From contig OZ257155.1 in the NCBI GenBank assembly GCA_965279355.1, positions 4,402,001 through 4,466,000 on the forward strand: 64,000 nucleotides of DNA, read 5' to 3'. The notes below the pieces were generated by a model. That model was not told where the DNA came from, searched no databases, and worked only from the letters and a program-made list of their open reading frames with translations. Source of the DNA: G965279355 sp965279355 (GTDB lineage: Bacteria; Pseudomonadota; Alphaproteobacteria; CACIAM-22H2). Both the position numbers and the translations under genes were made by a program. This document shows, piece by piece, positions 24,821-33,533 of this stretch. The number at the start of each line of letters is the position of its first letter. Position 1 is the first letter of the stretch.

Positions 24821-25468
24821 CTATGGTGCGTGGGTCATCGACTGCAGGATCGATAGTCCTTCGGGATCGAGATCGCGATAGAAGCGGGCTTCGGTGAGCA
24901 GCGCCTCTTCCAGGCGTTTGCGATAGACCCGCCTTGGAATCTCGATGGCGCCGAACCGCGAGAGATGCGCGGTGACGAACTGGGTATCCAGCAGGACGTA
25001 ACCACCCCGCCGCAGCCTTGCCACCAGATGGACAAGCGCCACCTTGCTGGCATCCGTCGCGCAGCTGAACATGCTTTCACCGAAGAACGCGCCGCCGAGA
25101 GAGACGCCGTAGAGCCCGCCGACCAGTTCGCCGTCGCGCCAGGTCTCGATGCTGTGCGCGGCGCCCTGCATGTGCAGCTGCCGGTAAAGCCGGATGATTT
25201 CCGTGTTGATCCAGGTCGATTTGCGCGCGGTCGTGCGCGCGGCGCAGCCCGCCATGACCGCGGCAAAAGCCTGATCGGCGGTCACCTCATACGTACCCTG
25301 CCGGACCGTCTTTTGCAGACTGCGCGATACGTGGAATGTGTCGAGCGGCAGGATGCCGCGCCGCTCCGGATCGACCCAGAACAACTCCGGATCTTCGGCG
25401 CTTTCCGCCATGGGAAAGAGCCCGGTCGCGTAGGCACGCAGCAGAAGGTCCGGCGTGAGGCCGCTCAT
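24821..25468 (-). CDS. aat: Leucyl/phenylalanyl-tRNA--protein transferase
   Basis: The 215-residue product is Aat, which adds Leu or Phe from charged tRNA to proteins with N-terminal Lys or Arg, marking them for ClpS/ClpAP degradation (N-degron pathway). Landmarks are LLLRAYATGLFPMAE, LFWVDPERRGILPLD, TWINTEIIRLYRQLHMQGAAHSIETW, GGLYGVSLGGAFFGESMFS, and VLLDTQFVTAHLSRFGAIEIPR. Length is normal. It converges with the ABC operon, 16 bases apart. The ATG at 25468 is supported by the family start; the open frame upstream is spurious. Confidence 0.96.
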   Translation of the reverse strand: MSGLTPDLLLRAYATGLFPMAESAEDPELFWVDPERRGILPLDTFHVSRSLQKTVRQGTYEVTADQAFAAVMAGCAARTTARKSTWINTEIIRLYRQLHMQGAAHSIETWRDGELVGGLYGVSLGGAFFGESMFSCATDASKVALVHLVARLRRGGYVLLDTQFVTAHLSRFGAIEIPRRVYRKRLEEALLTEARFYRDLDPEGLSILQSMTHAP

Positions 25469-25531
25469 TCTTCGATTATGTCGTGTTAAGCGCGGATCGG
25501 CGAGAGGCCTGATGTCCGGTTGCGCCGGTTC

Positions 25532-25572
25532 AGAAAAAAGAAACGCCAGCCTCGGGGGAGGAGGCTGGCGTT
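25532..25572 (-). terminator. Rho-independent terminator of the chemoreceptor gene
   Basis: AACGCCAGCCTC and GAGGCTGGCGTT form a perfect 12-base-pair stem (25542-25572). On the reverse strand it is followed by TCTTTTTTCTG. It lies about 45 bases past the stop codon of the chemoreceptor gene. Confidence 0.92.
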
Positions 25573-25616
25573 GGGAAGCCCTGCGCAGGGGGAGGAGTGC
25601 AAGGCCTCGTGGTTGG

Positions 25617-27692
25617 TTAGGCTGCCCTGATCCTGGCGATGAAGCCTTCGACCTGCTGACGCAGGGTCTCCGACTGCTTGGACAGTTCGCCGGCCGAGCC
25701 CAGAACCTGGGTCGACGCGGCGCCGGTGTCGTTGGCGGCCTTGGTGACGCCGACGATGTTGGACGAGACTTCCGCCGTGCCGGCCGAGGCCTGCTGCACG
25801 TTGCGGGCGATCTCCTGCGTCGCCGCACCCTGCTCCTCGACCGCCGAGGCGATGGTCGTGGCGATCTCGTTGATCCGGCCGATGGTCTGGCCGATCCCCT
25901 GAACCGCCGTCACCGAGCGACCCGTCGCGGCCTGCATCTCGGCAATCTTGCTGCTGATCTCCTCGGTCGCCTTGGCCGTCTGGCTGGCCAGGTTCTTGAC
26001 CTCGGAGGCCACCACCGCGAAGCCCTTGCCGGCTTCCCCGGCGCGGGCGGCTTCGATGGTCGCATTCAGGGCCAGAAGGTTGGTCTGGCCCGCGATGTCG
26101 TTGATCAGCTTCACCACGTCGCCGATCTTCTGGGCCGCTTCCGACAGACCCTGGATTTCGGTGTTGGTGCGTTCGGCGTCCGCCACCGCCTGACCGGAAA
26201 TACGGGTGCTTTCCGTCACCTGACGGCTGATCTCGGTGATCGAGGACGACAGCTCTTCGGCCGCCGAGGCGACCGTCTGCACGTTGGTCGAGGCCTGCTC
26301 GGAAGCCGCGGCAACCGCCGTCGACTGCCGCTGGGTCTCTTCCGCCGTGGCCGACATCGACTGCGCCGTGGACTGCAGTTCGGTCGACGCCGAGGACACG
26401 ATCTGGACCACGCCCTTGACCGAGCTCTCGAACTCGTCGGCCATCTTGTTCATGGCCGCCTTCTTCTCGATCTCGGCGCGCTTCTTCTGCTCTTCCTGAT
26501 CGGAACGCAGGCGGTCGGCTTCGATCATGTTGTCCTTGAAGACCTGGACCGCGCCCGCCATCGTGCCGATCTCGTCCTTGTTGTCGGTCGCGGGAATGAC
26601 GGTCTGCGTATCGCCGGAGGCAAGCTTCCGCATGGCGTCGGTCATGGCCTTGACAGGCCGGGTAATCGATCGGGCCAGCCACCACGCGAGTAGTGTCGAA
26701 AAGAACAGGGTTGCGATGCTGACGATCAGAATCTCCAGGAACGACCGATAGGCTCCGTCCGATTTGACGCCGGTCGAGCGACCGAGGTCTTCGGCCAGCC
26801 GATTCTCGACGATCTTCATTATGTCGATCCGCGCCGTCGTCGCCTTAAACCAGTCGGTGCCGCTGGCACCCTCCAGCTTGTTCGCGGCGCCGGTTTTCAT
26901 CGCGATGCCGCGCATCCGGTCAACGTCGGTGACGGCTGCCCCCTGGACTGTCCGGCTGGCAAAATCCTTCTGCTCGGGTGTGGCAAAGGCCTCAAAGTTC
27001 GCCACCAGCGATAGCTGCTCGGCGCCAATGCCGGCAAAAGCGGAAAACTGCGGGATCGTGAACTGGCCCGCGGCGAATCCCACGGCACCGGTTGCACGCT
27101 CTTGCCCCGCTTTCTCCTTGGCCATCGTATAGCTGTAATAGGAATTGAACGCGGCGGTCACTTCCGGATCGCGGGAATCTTTGGCCACTTCACGCAGGAC
27201 ATTGAGGAAGCGCGCAATGGTTGCCGTGAAAAATGCGTTCGATTCGGGACCTTTGATGCGCTGCGCGGAGATCTCATCGCGCGTGGCATTGAGCTGCTTC
27301 AGGGCGGTGAGGCCGCCGTCGATCATGCGCTGGACGCCGGCGCTTTGTGCCTTCAGGTCGAACTGCTTGAGGCTTTCGTCGAGTGCGGCGATGCGTTCTG
27401 ATGTCAGGTTCCGCTGGCCCGGGATTTCTCCTCCCATCTGCTGTCCGCCGCTGTTCAGAAAGACGGCCGACATGCCACGCTCTTTCTGAAGCTCATGGAC
27501 GAGATTTCCGATCTGGACTGAAATTTTCGTCACGTCGCGGAACTGGCCCATGCTCGTCGCAATGTCGCGCTCAATCGAGACGAGCGACGTGGCGAGGGCG
27601 GCGACGGCCAGCAGGGGAAACGCGACGGCGACGGCAAGGCGGATGCCGAGACGGGCGTCACGCGTGAAAAAGCGAATAGGGTTGAAGTTCAT
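25617..27692 (-). CDS. Methyl-accepting chemotaxis protein with NIT sensor domain
   Basis: The 691-residue chemoreceptor has a membrane helix near residues 17-40, then a periplasmic nitrate/nitrite-sensing (NIT) domain with LVHELQKERGMSAVFLNSGG and QRNLTSERIAAL. A second membrane helix (FLEILIVSIATLFFSTLLAWWLA) lies around residue 320, followed by HAMP (RSITRPVKAMTDAMRKLASGD). The signalling domain contains the hairpin tip IAGQTNLLALNATIEAARAGEAGKGFAVVASEVKNLA. The C-terminus lacks a CheR-docking pentapeptide. AGGAGG precedes the ATG. It would tune motility to nitrate/nitrite, which fits the nearby low-oxygen genes. A clear terminator follows. Confidence 0.95.
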   Translation of the reverse strand: MNFNPIRFFTRDARLGIRLAVAVAFPLLAVAALATSLVSIERDIATSMGQFRDVTKISVQIGNLVHELQKERGMSAVFLNSGGQQMGGEIPGQRNLTSERIAALDESLKQFDLKAQSAGVQRMIDGGLTALKQLNATRDEISAQRIKGPESNAFFTATIARFLNVLREVAKDSRDPEVTAAFNSYYSYTMAKEKAGQERATGAVGFAAGQFTIPQFSAFAGIGAEQLSLVANFEAFATPEQKDFASRTVQGAAVTDVDRMRGIAMKTGAANKLEGASGTDWFKATTARIDIMKIVENRLAEDLGRSTGVKSDGAYRSFLEILIVSIATLFFSTLLAWWLARSITRPVKAMTDAMRKLASGDTQTVIPATDNKDEIGTMAGAVQVFKDNMIEADRLRSDQEEQKKRAEIEKKAAMNKMADEFESSVKGVVQIVSSASTELQSTAQSMSATAEETQRQSTAVAAASEQASTNVQTVASAAEELSSSITEISRQVTESTRISGQAVADAERTNTEIQGLSEAAQKIGDVVKLINDIAGQTNLLALNATIEAARAGEAGKGFAVVASEVKNLASQTAKATEEISSKIAEMQAATGRSVTAVQGIGQTIGRINEIATTIASAVEEQGAATQEIARNVQQASAGTAEVSSNIVGVTKAANDTGAASTQVLGSAGELSKQSETLRQQVEGFIARIRAA

Positions 27693-27902
27693 GGCGATCC
27701 TCCTCGGAACAACTCGTTGACCACTAGACGTTTAGATAATGGCGTTGGTGTTCGTGTTGCCGACAGGATGCCGGTCGTCAAATAGTAGGCGTGGCGGCAA
27801 GACCGCATTATCAAACGAAAGTGTTACGCGCGCTTTTTCGGGGGAGGGGCACCCGAAGCAGGTTAACCCTGCCGGGGCACGGGAATCTTGAGAACGGGCC
27901 GC

Positions 27903-29102
27903 CTAGCAGCCTCGTTTCAAAGTCCCGGTCCAGGTGATCTTGCTGTCACCGGAGACGATGGTCAGGGCGATGGCATCCATGGCTGCGTCGGGTGTCAGGG
28001 CCATCCGATAGGCGTTGTTGCCTTTGTAGACGAAGCTCGTGCCGTCCTGCTGAAAGTTGCGCTGCATCGTCAGCATGGACGATTTTTTCTCAGGCCCCGC
28101 ACCGAACGCGATCTGGGCACGGAGCGTGCCGCCCTGATCCTGCTCGACCGCGACGCAGATCTCGCGATTGAAATCGCTGGATGAGGTTGCCGACGCATAG
28201 GTGCCGGACCACAGGCCCATCGGCTTGCCCGGTGCTGCGTCGGGGTCGGGGCCCTTGGGATTAGCTAACAGGAACCGCGGGGCCGGCGAGGGTGATGGAC
28301 ACTGTGTCTCGCCCGCGTCCGGTGCCTTCCCGGGATCGAAGAACCGGATGAGGCAGGGGCCATACCAGCGCCTGAACTGCTCCGTCGCCGCGACGCCATG
28401 GCCACGAACTGGCATCGTCGCATCGAGATGGACGAAGCTGGCGGAGGTCTTGCGCAGGGCCGCCCGGATCAGGGCCGACGGTTCGTTGAAGCCCTGGCAC
28501 TCGTCGCCGTCCGCCATGACCACGTTGATGCGCGGCGCCTTCGCGGCCTCGATCGCGTCGGTGAGAATCCTCTGCAGATTGTCGGAGATACGCGCGCTGC
28601 TGAATCCGGCATTGGGACCGCAGGCGTCCGAACCGTGGCCGGGCCCGAATGCCATGACGCCGAACAGCTGGTCCGTCCGCGCCGAGGCTTCCAGCGAAAT
28701 GGCGCCGCCGTATGACTGACCGGCGGCGATCACATGGCGATAGCCATCTGTTCTTGCCTTGGCGATCCGCTGAACCAGATGCGAGACATGCCGGGTGCCG
28801 CTGGCCGACCATCCGGCTTCGTGCAGGTTATTGCGCTGGATTTTGACGACATCCCAGCCGTCGCGGGCAAAGTCGCGGATGACCTCGGGTGGCGGGACGT
28901 GCCATTGCTGGTTCTTGCCGGAGACGCCATGGCTCCAGAGAATGACTCCCTTGGCCTTGTCGGCACCGGCATAGGGCGATGTCTTGAATGCCGGCTCTTC
29001 CCAGTAGGCGGTGAAATCGGAGGGCGGCGGGCTGTAGGGCTGGCCGTATCCGACGACCGGCAAAACAGCCAGCAGCACGCCCGCGAAGACGGAGTTGCGC
29101 AT
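27903..29102 (-). CDS. Secreted alpha/beta hydrolase-type protein
   Basis: The 399-residue protein begins with a Sec signal peptide (SVFAGVLLAVLPVVGYGQP). The hydrolase part has GVILWSHGVSGKNQQW and HVIAAGQSYGGAISLEASA, where GQSYG is the nucleophile elbow. Possible Asp and His are in MADGDECQGF and VRGHGVA. From about residue 300 a second, beta-rich region (GLWSGTYASATSSSDFNREICVAVEQ to ITWTGTLKRGC) resembles a small extracellular sheet domain. Substrate is unknown. GGGGGAAAG precedes the ATG. It stands alone between the chemoreceptor and accC. Confidence 0.75.
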   Translation of the reverse strand: MRNSVFAGVLLAVLPVVGYGQPYSPPPSDFTAYWEEPAFKTSPYAGADKAKGVILWSHGVSGKNQQWHVPPPEVIRDFARDGWDVVKIQRNNLHEAGWSASGTRHVSHLVQRIAKARTDGYRHVIAAGQSYGGAISLEASARTDQLFGVMAFGPGHGSDACGPNAGFSSARISDNLQRILTDAIEAAKAPRINVVMADGDECQGFNEPSALIRAALRKTSASFVHLDATMPVRGHGVAATEQFRRWYGPCLIRFFDPGKAPDAGETQCPSPSPAPRFLLANPKGPDPDAAPGKPMGLWSGTYASATSSSDFNREICVAVEQDQGGTLRAQIAFGAGPEKKSSMLTMQRNFQQDGTSFVYKGNNAYRMALTPDAAMDAIALTIVSGDSKITWTGTLKRGC

Positions 29103-29195
29103 CTTTCCCCCAACAGCCGGGGGAAGCTAACCGCGAATTATTCCAGATGACAAGCGGATGAGAGGGCGGTGCGGCCGCTCGTTCCAACGGGCCGA

Positions 29196-30542
29196 TCAGG
29201 CTTTGCCGCCGCCGAGGTAGCGTTCGAGCCAGTGAATGTCGTAGGCGCCGTCGATGAAGGCGGGCTCGCGAACGAGGCGACGGTGCAGCGGCAGGGTCGT
29301 GTCGATGCCGACGATGACGAATTCATCGAGGGCGCGGCGCAGCCGCATCAGGCACTCGTTCCGCGAGCTGCCATGGACGATCAGCTTGGCCACCATGCTG
29401 TCGTAATGCGGCGGGACCCTGTATCCGGCATAAAGCGCTGAATCGACGCGCACGCCCAGGCCGCCCGGCGCGTGATAGAAATCGATCTTTCCGGGTGATG
29501 GCCGGAAGGTCTCCGGGTCTTCCGCGTTGATCCGGCACTCGATGGCATGGCCGTTGAAGCGGATGTTCTCCTGCTTGAACGGCAGCACGCCGCCGGCGGC
29601 AATCTTGATCTGCTCGCGCACGATATCGAGGCCGCAGACCATCTCGGTCACCGGATGCTCGACTTGCAGGCGCGTGTTCATCTCGATGAAGTAGAACTTG
29701 CCGTCCTCGTAGAGGAACTCGATGGTGCCGGCGTTGCGATAGCCGAGCCTGGCGATGGCCGAGCGGACGACTTCGCCGATGCTGGCGCGCTGTTCGGCGT
29801 TCAGCGCCGCCGAGGGGCTTTCTTCCAGGACCTTCTGATGCCGGCGCTGCAGCGAGCAGTCGCGCTCGCCCAGATGAACCGCGTTGCCGTGCGCGTCGGC
29901 CAGCACCTGGAGTTCGATATGCCGGGGGTGGCTGAGATATTTCTCGATATAGACCTGGTCGTTGCCGAAGGCGGCGCCGGCCTCGGACTTCGCCATGCGC
30001 AGCGCTTCGCCGAGTTCGCCGTCGTTGCGGGCGACCTTCATACCGCGGCCGCCACCGCCGGCGGTCGCCTTGATGAGGACCGGATAGCCGATCTCGTTGG
30101 CGAGCTTGATTCCCGCCTCGGCATCGCCGATCGGGCCCTCCGAGCCTGGAACGACCGGAATGCCGAGCGCCTTGGCGGTCTGCTTGGCGGTGATCTTGTC
30201 GCCCATGGTGCGGATATGATCCGGCGTCGGGCCGATGAAGGCGAAGCCGTGCTCTTCGACCATGGCGGCGAAATCGGCATTCTCGGAAAGGAAGCCATAG
30301 CCGGGATGGATCGCATCGGCGCCGCTGATCGTCGCCGCGGAGATGATGGCCGCCGCGTTCAGATAGCTGTCGCGGGCGGCGGGCGGGCCGATGCAGACGG
30401 TCTCGTCGGCCAGGCGCACATGCATGGCGTCGGCGTCGGCGGTTGAATGGACCGCGACCGTCTGGATGCCGAGCTCGTGGCAGGCGCGATGAATCCTGAG
30501 CGCGATCTCTCCGCGATTGGCAATCAGGACCTTCTCGAACAT
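29196..30542 (-). CDS. accC: Acetyl-CoA carboxylase, biotin carboxylase subunit
   Basis: The 448-residue protein is AccC, which carboxylates biotin on AccB with ATP and bicarbonate in the first step of fatty acid synthesis. Diagnostic segments are FEKVLIANRGEIALRI, GFLSENADFA, the ATP-grasp VLIKATAGGGGRGMKVA, and YIEKYLSHPRHIELQVLADAHGN. Catalytic residues are in FIEMNTRLQVEHPVTE. Length is standard. The order aroQ-accB-accC on the reverse strand is the common alphaproteobacterial operon. Confidence 0.98.
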   Translation of the reverse strand: MFEKVLIANRGEIALRIHRACHELGIQTVAVHSTADADAMHVRLADETVCIGPPAARDSYLNAAAIISAATISGADAIHPGYGFLSENADFAAMVEEHGFAFIGPTPDHIRTMGDKITAKQTAKALGIPVVPGSEGPIGDAEAGIKLANEIGYPVLIKATAGGGGRGMKVARNDGELGEALRMAKSEAGAAFGNDQVYIEKYLSHPRHIELQVLADAHGNAVHLGERDCSLQRRHQKVLEESPSAALNAEQRASIGEVVRSAIARLGYRNAGTIEFLYEDGKFYFIEMNTRLQVEHPVTEMVCGLDIVREQIKIAAGGVLPFKQENIRFNGHAIECRINAEDPETFRPSPGKIDFYHAPGGLGVRVDSALYAGYRVPPHYDSMVAKLIVHGSSRNECLMRLRRALDEFVIVGIDTTLPLHRRLVREPAFIDGAYDIHWLERYLGGGKA

Positions 30543-30562
30543 AAGCGGGGCTATGTCCGGCT

Positions 30563-31006
30563 TTATTCGATGACGAGCAGCGGCTCGCCGTATTCGACGG
30601 GCGTGCCGTTGGCGACCATGATCTGCGTAACCGTCCCGCCCTTGGGCGCCTTGATCGCGTTCATCACCTTCATGGCTTCGATGATGACGACTGTCTGGCC
30701 CTGATTGACCTTGTCGCCGACCTTCACGAAATGAGCGGCGCCGGGTTCGGGTGCCAGATAGGCGGTGCCGACCATCGGGGCGATGACCGCGCCGGCGGGT
30801 GCGCCGCCGGCTGTTGGAGCGACGGCAACCGTTCCGGCGGCCATAACGGCCGGGGCCGCCGGCGCTGCCGGCGCGATGGTGCCCGGACGGGCAACGCGGA
30901 TGCGGCGCTCGCCTTCGGCATATTCGATTTCGCCAAGGCCGGTTTCGTTGAGAAGCTCGGCGAGCTGGCGGATGAGAGCGGGATCGACCGACAGTTTATT
31001 GGCCAT
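30563..31006 (-). CDS. accB: Biotin carboxyl carrier protein of acetyl-CoA carboxylase
   Basis: The 147-residue protein carries biotin for acetyl-CoA carboxylase. The N-terminal helix region (IRQLAELLNETGLGEIEYAEG) leads through an Ala/Pro linker to the biotinyl domain with IIEAMKVMN, where Lys113 is the biotinylation site. The ATG at 31006 is preferred; the frame continues upstream into aroQ. The accB start overlaps the end of aroQ by about 11 bases and accC follows 20 bases after its stop, indicating one transcript. Confidence 0.97.
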   Translation of the reverse strand: MANKLSVDPALIRQLAELLNETGLGEIEYAEGERRIRVARPGTIAPAAPAAPAVMAAGTVAVAPTAGGAPAGAVIAPMVGTAYLAPEPGAAHFVKVGDKVNQGQTVVIIEAMKVMNAIKAPKGGTVTQIMVANGTPVEYGEPLLVIE

Positions 31007-31460
31007 TTGCCTTGTCGCTTGCGATGAGATCGGCGAGTGCCTCAAGCCCGAACAGGTAGCCCTGGAGCCCGAGACCACAGATGACGCCGCGCGCGGCACG
31101 GCTGATATAGGAATGATGACGGAATTCTTCGCGCGCGAAAATGTTCGAGAGATGCACCTCGATCACCGGCAGCTCGCTGACGACCAGCGCATCGAAGAGC
31201 GCGACGGAGGTATGCGTGTAGGCGCCGGCATTGATGATGATGCCTTCGGCGGTGTCCCGCGCCTCATGGATCCAGCCGATCAGTTCGCTCTCGCTATTGC
31301 TCTGCCGGAATTCGATATCGAGGCTGAGCTCCGCGGCGCGTTCCTGACAGGCCGCCTCGATATCGCCAAGGGTCGCGCGGCCATAAATCTCGGGCTGGCG
31401 CACGCCAAGCAGATTCAGATTGGGTCCGTTCAGGACGAGGATGAGAGGCCGGGCAGCCAC
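30996..31460 (-). CDS. aroQ: Type II 3-dehydroquinate dehydratase
   Basis: The 154-residue enzyme converts 3-dehydroquinate to 3-dehydroshikimate in the shikimate pathway. Family landmarks are LILVLNGPNLNLLGVRQPEIYG, with the catalytic Tyr, FRQSNSESELIGWIHEA, IIINAGAYTHTSVALFDAL, with the catalytic His, and IEVHLSNIFAREEFRHHSYIS. The GTG at 31460 puts the start just before the conserved first strand; a GTG at 31532 adds 24 residues with no family match and is less likely. It heads the aroQ-accB-accC operon. Confidence 0.96.
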   Translation of the reverse strand: MAARPLILVLNGPNLNLLGVRQPEIYGRATLGDIEAACQERAAELSLDIEFRQSNSESELIGWIHEARDTAEGIIINAGAYTHTSVALFDALVVSELPVIEVHLSNIFAREEFRHHSYISRAARGVICGLGLQGYLFGLEALADLIASDKANGQ

Positions 31461-31703
31461 TGTCGCGGACTTTCGGATCGTTGCGATGCGGCCCTTATAG
31501 CACGCGCCGGGAGTCGCGCAATTCCCCGGCACCGCGGGTGAGGGGGCTCCAGACAGCCGGTCTTCATCGTCGGTTTAAGACCGCCCGGGCTGAATATCTC
31601 GTGGCGCCACGGCGCTTATCCGCCATGAAATTGCTATAGATTAGATCAGTGAGGTACGCGCGGTTCCTGCCTATGATTACGTCGTCCAACGCAGGAGATT
31701 ATC

Positions 31704-31811
31704 GTGCGAGATCGGATACACAGGCCCTTCAGGAGATGTGCGTCATCTCCCGGACACCCCAAGCCTCAGAACGCGTGGCGCTTCGTTCTTCGCAACGGGA
31801 AGCCGGTTTGA
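31704..31811 (+). CDS. Possible small protein (35 aa)
   Basis: A GTG start seven bases after a strong AGGAG site opens a 35-codon frame ending NAWRFVLRNGKPV. The peptide is basic (VRDRIHRPFRRCASS at the start). A hairpin with the features of a terminator starts eight bases after the stop, and an AT-rich TATAGATTAGA lies upstream as a possible -10 region. These three signals together suggest a real small gene. No family was recognised, and a non-coding small RNA cannot be excluded. Confidence 0.45.
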   Translation: MRDRIHRPFRRCASSPGHPKPQNAWRFVLRNGKPV

Positions 31812-31818
31812 ATTAAGG

Positions 31819-31849
31819 GGCGAGCGCGATGTGCGCTCGCCGCTTCTTT
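31819..31849 (+). terminator. Terminator downstream of the small ORF
   Basis: GGCGAGCGC-GATGT-GCGCTCGCC forms a nine-pair stem followed by GCTTCTTTC. It follows the small frame ending at 31811. The rest of the gap up to 32143 holds no supported gene. Confidence 0.6.
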
Positions 31850-32143
31850 CCGGGCGAACCTTCCGCAGACTGGAACGGCGTTCGGCTTCGGCCAGAGGCA
31901 TCTCCCCCGCAATCCGGGTTCGCTGGCGTCAGGCACGCCGCGCGGAACCGAGCTGTAACTAAAGGCATGCGCGTTTCGGTGCAGGCAGGCGCGCCCTTAT
32001 GCGCGCGCGTTGCCGCCGAGACGGCTGAGCCGGCAGCGATTCCCTGGTGCTTTGACGGGGTCTGGTCGCTGCGCGTGGTGGGTCGCGCAGCGGCCGATTG
32101 CCCGCGCGGGGGATGTTTGGACACGAGTTTCGGAAGAGCTGGA

Positions 32144-32482
32144 ATGGTAGATCAATTGAAGTCTGTGCCTGAAGATCCGACATTCGTGCGCCTGAACCGG
32201 CCGCTTGAGCTTGAATACTGGTGCGAGCGATTTTCGGCGACGCCACAAGCGCTGGGAGAGGCCGTCATCCACGTCGGATCCTCCAGTACGAAGATTTCGT
32301 CCTACCTAAATCCCATCGCAAGTCCCGCCGGGCTTCGGGCGCCCAAATCCAATGGCCGCCGGGTATGGGGCCGGATTATCGGGGCCGGTGTTTTTTTTGC
32401 GTCCTGCCTGGTCGCGTTAGCGGTATTTGCGTTTGTTTCAACGGAGTTGCCAGTGAATTTTGACTGGAGGGCGACGCCGTGA
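32144..32482 (+). CDS. DUF3606 domain protein with C-terminal membrane helix
   Basis: The 112-residue protein starts with a DUF3606-like domain: VRLNRPLELEYWCERFSATPQALGEAVIHVGSSSTKISSYL, including the YW-x-FG/S-helix pattern. A basic linker follows, then one membrane helix (IIGAGVFFASCLVALAVFAFV). DUF3606 proteins are normally short and soluble, so the attached helix is unusual. The ATG at 32144 has GGAAGAG upstream; longer upstream frames lack support. The stop overlaps the next gene's start, tying it to the SGNH/MBOAT operon. Confidence 0.7.
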   Translation: MVDQLKSVPEDPTFVRLNRPLELEYWCERFSATPQALGEAVIHVGSSSTKISSYLNPIASPAGLRAPKSNGRRVWGRIIGAGVFFASCLVALAVFAFVSTELPVNFDWRATP

Positions 32483-33528
32483 TGCATTCCCCCGCGAAAG
32501 CCGGGCTTGCGACACACCGTCCGATACCAAGCGACGCACCGGAACGGGCGCGGAGCTTCTCGGCCGCTTATCCGGCCGCGCTCATCGGCAGCGCCCTTGT
32601 TACGCTGTGCCTGTTCTGGATCGGCCTTTTGCTTCTCGATGATCGGCGCGTTCTGCCGCCCCCGCAACTGGCAAACAATCTCTGCGTCGACCAGAAGCTG
32701 CATTACCTTCGGGAGAATCCGGTCAATCCGCCCGACGTGCTTGCGGTTGGCTCCTCTGTGACGTGGCGGGGTTTCGACGGCGACGCCGTAACCAATGCGA
32801 CGGGCGGCCGCGCGGCGACACTCAACGGCGCCTTTTGTGGCCTGAAGCTGAACCAGACCGTCTTTACTGCCCGTTACTATCTGGAGCGTTATCCGCACAT
32901 CCGGGACGTCGTTACGATTATCGCGCCGCAGGACGCCGCAGAGTGCGGCAAGACTGATGCGCAGGTCTTCGATGCCGCCGATGTCGATCGCTATGTTTAT
33001 GCCGGTGGCTGGGACTTTCTCTTTTATCTGAAATATTTCGACCCGTTCAATTTCATCAAGAATGTGGCGATCCTCAGCGAGTTGAAGGGCGGCGCGCTGC
33101 CGCTCGATGCCATGAAATTCGACCGGTACGGGGGCGCGCTGCTCGATACCCGTCTCAGTCAGCCTGATCTTGTGTACGGAAAACTGCCGCCGCTCGATCA
33201 AGCATGCTTTGCGGCTCTTCGTGAACTGGCGACTGACCTCAGCGACGCCGGCAAACGTCTGATCGTCGTGACAATGCCGATTCATCCGCTGTGGATCGAG
33301 AAATACGACCCGACCCAGGCTGTGCTGTCTGACCTGGCGAGCAATATACGGTCTGCGCTCGCAGGAACTTCGGCCGTCTTCTGGAACGCCGACAAATCGT
33401 TCGCTATGGCGCCGGAGAGCTTTATCGACGCGATCCACATTCGTCGTTCGGCGGCGCAGCACTTTTCCCGCGCTCTTGTCAGCGAAACCGGCCTCGGTCA
33501 GGTGGCCGGGCGGCCCAACGGGAATTAG
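32482..33528 (+). CDS. SGNH/DltD-like membrane-anchored protein
   Basis: The 348-residue protein has one N-terminal membrane helix (AALIGSALVTLCLFWIGLLLL) and a large external domain. PPDVLAVGSSVTWRGFDGDAV is a typical SGNH block I with the nucleophile Ser. FIDAIHIRRSAAQHFSRAL near the end supplies an Asp-x-x-His pair. Such proteins partner MBOAT acyltransferases in O-acylation of envelope polymers (DltD/AlgJ type). The start is ATG at 32482, one base after a possible GTG, and GGAGGG lies upstream. The MBOAT gene follows after five bases. Confidence 0.8.
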   Translation: MHSPAKAGLATHRPIPSDAPERARSFSAAYPAALIGSALVTLCLFWIGLLLLDDRRVLPPPQLANNLCVDQKLHYLRENPVNPPDVLAVGSSVTWRGFDGDAVTNATGGRAATLNGAFCGLKLNQTVFTARYYLERYPHIRDVVTIIAPQDAAECGKTDAQVFDAADVDRYVYAGGWDFLFYLKYFDPFNFIKNVAILSELKGGALPLDAMKFDRYGGALLDTRLSQPDLVYGKLPPLDQACFAALRELATDLSDAGKRLIVVTMPIHPLWIEKYDPTQAVLSDLASNIRSALAGTSAVFWNADKSFAMAPESFIDAIHIRRSAAQHFSRALVSETGLGQVAGRPNGN

Positions 33529-33533
33529 CTGTC

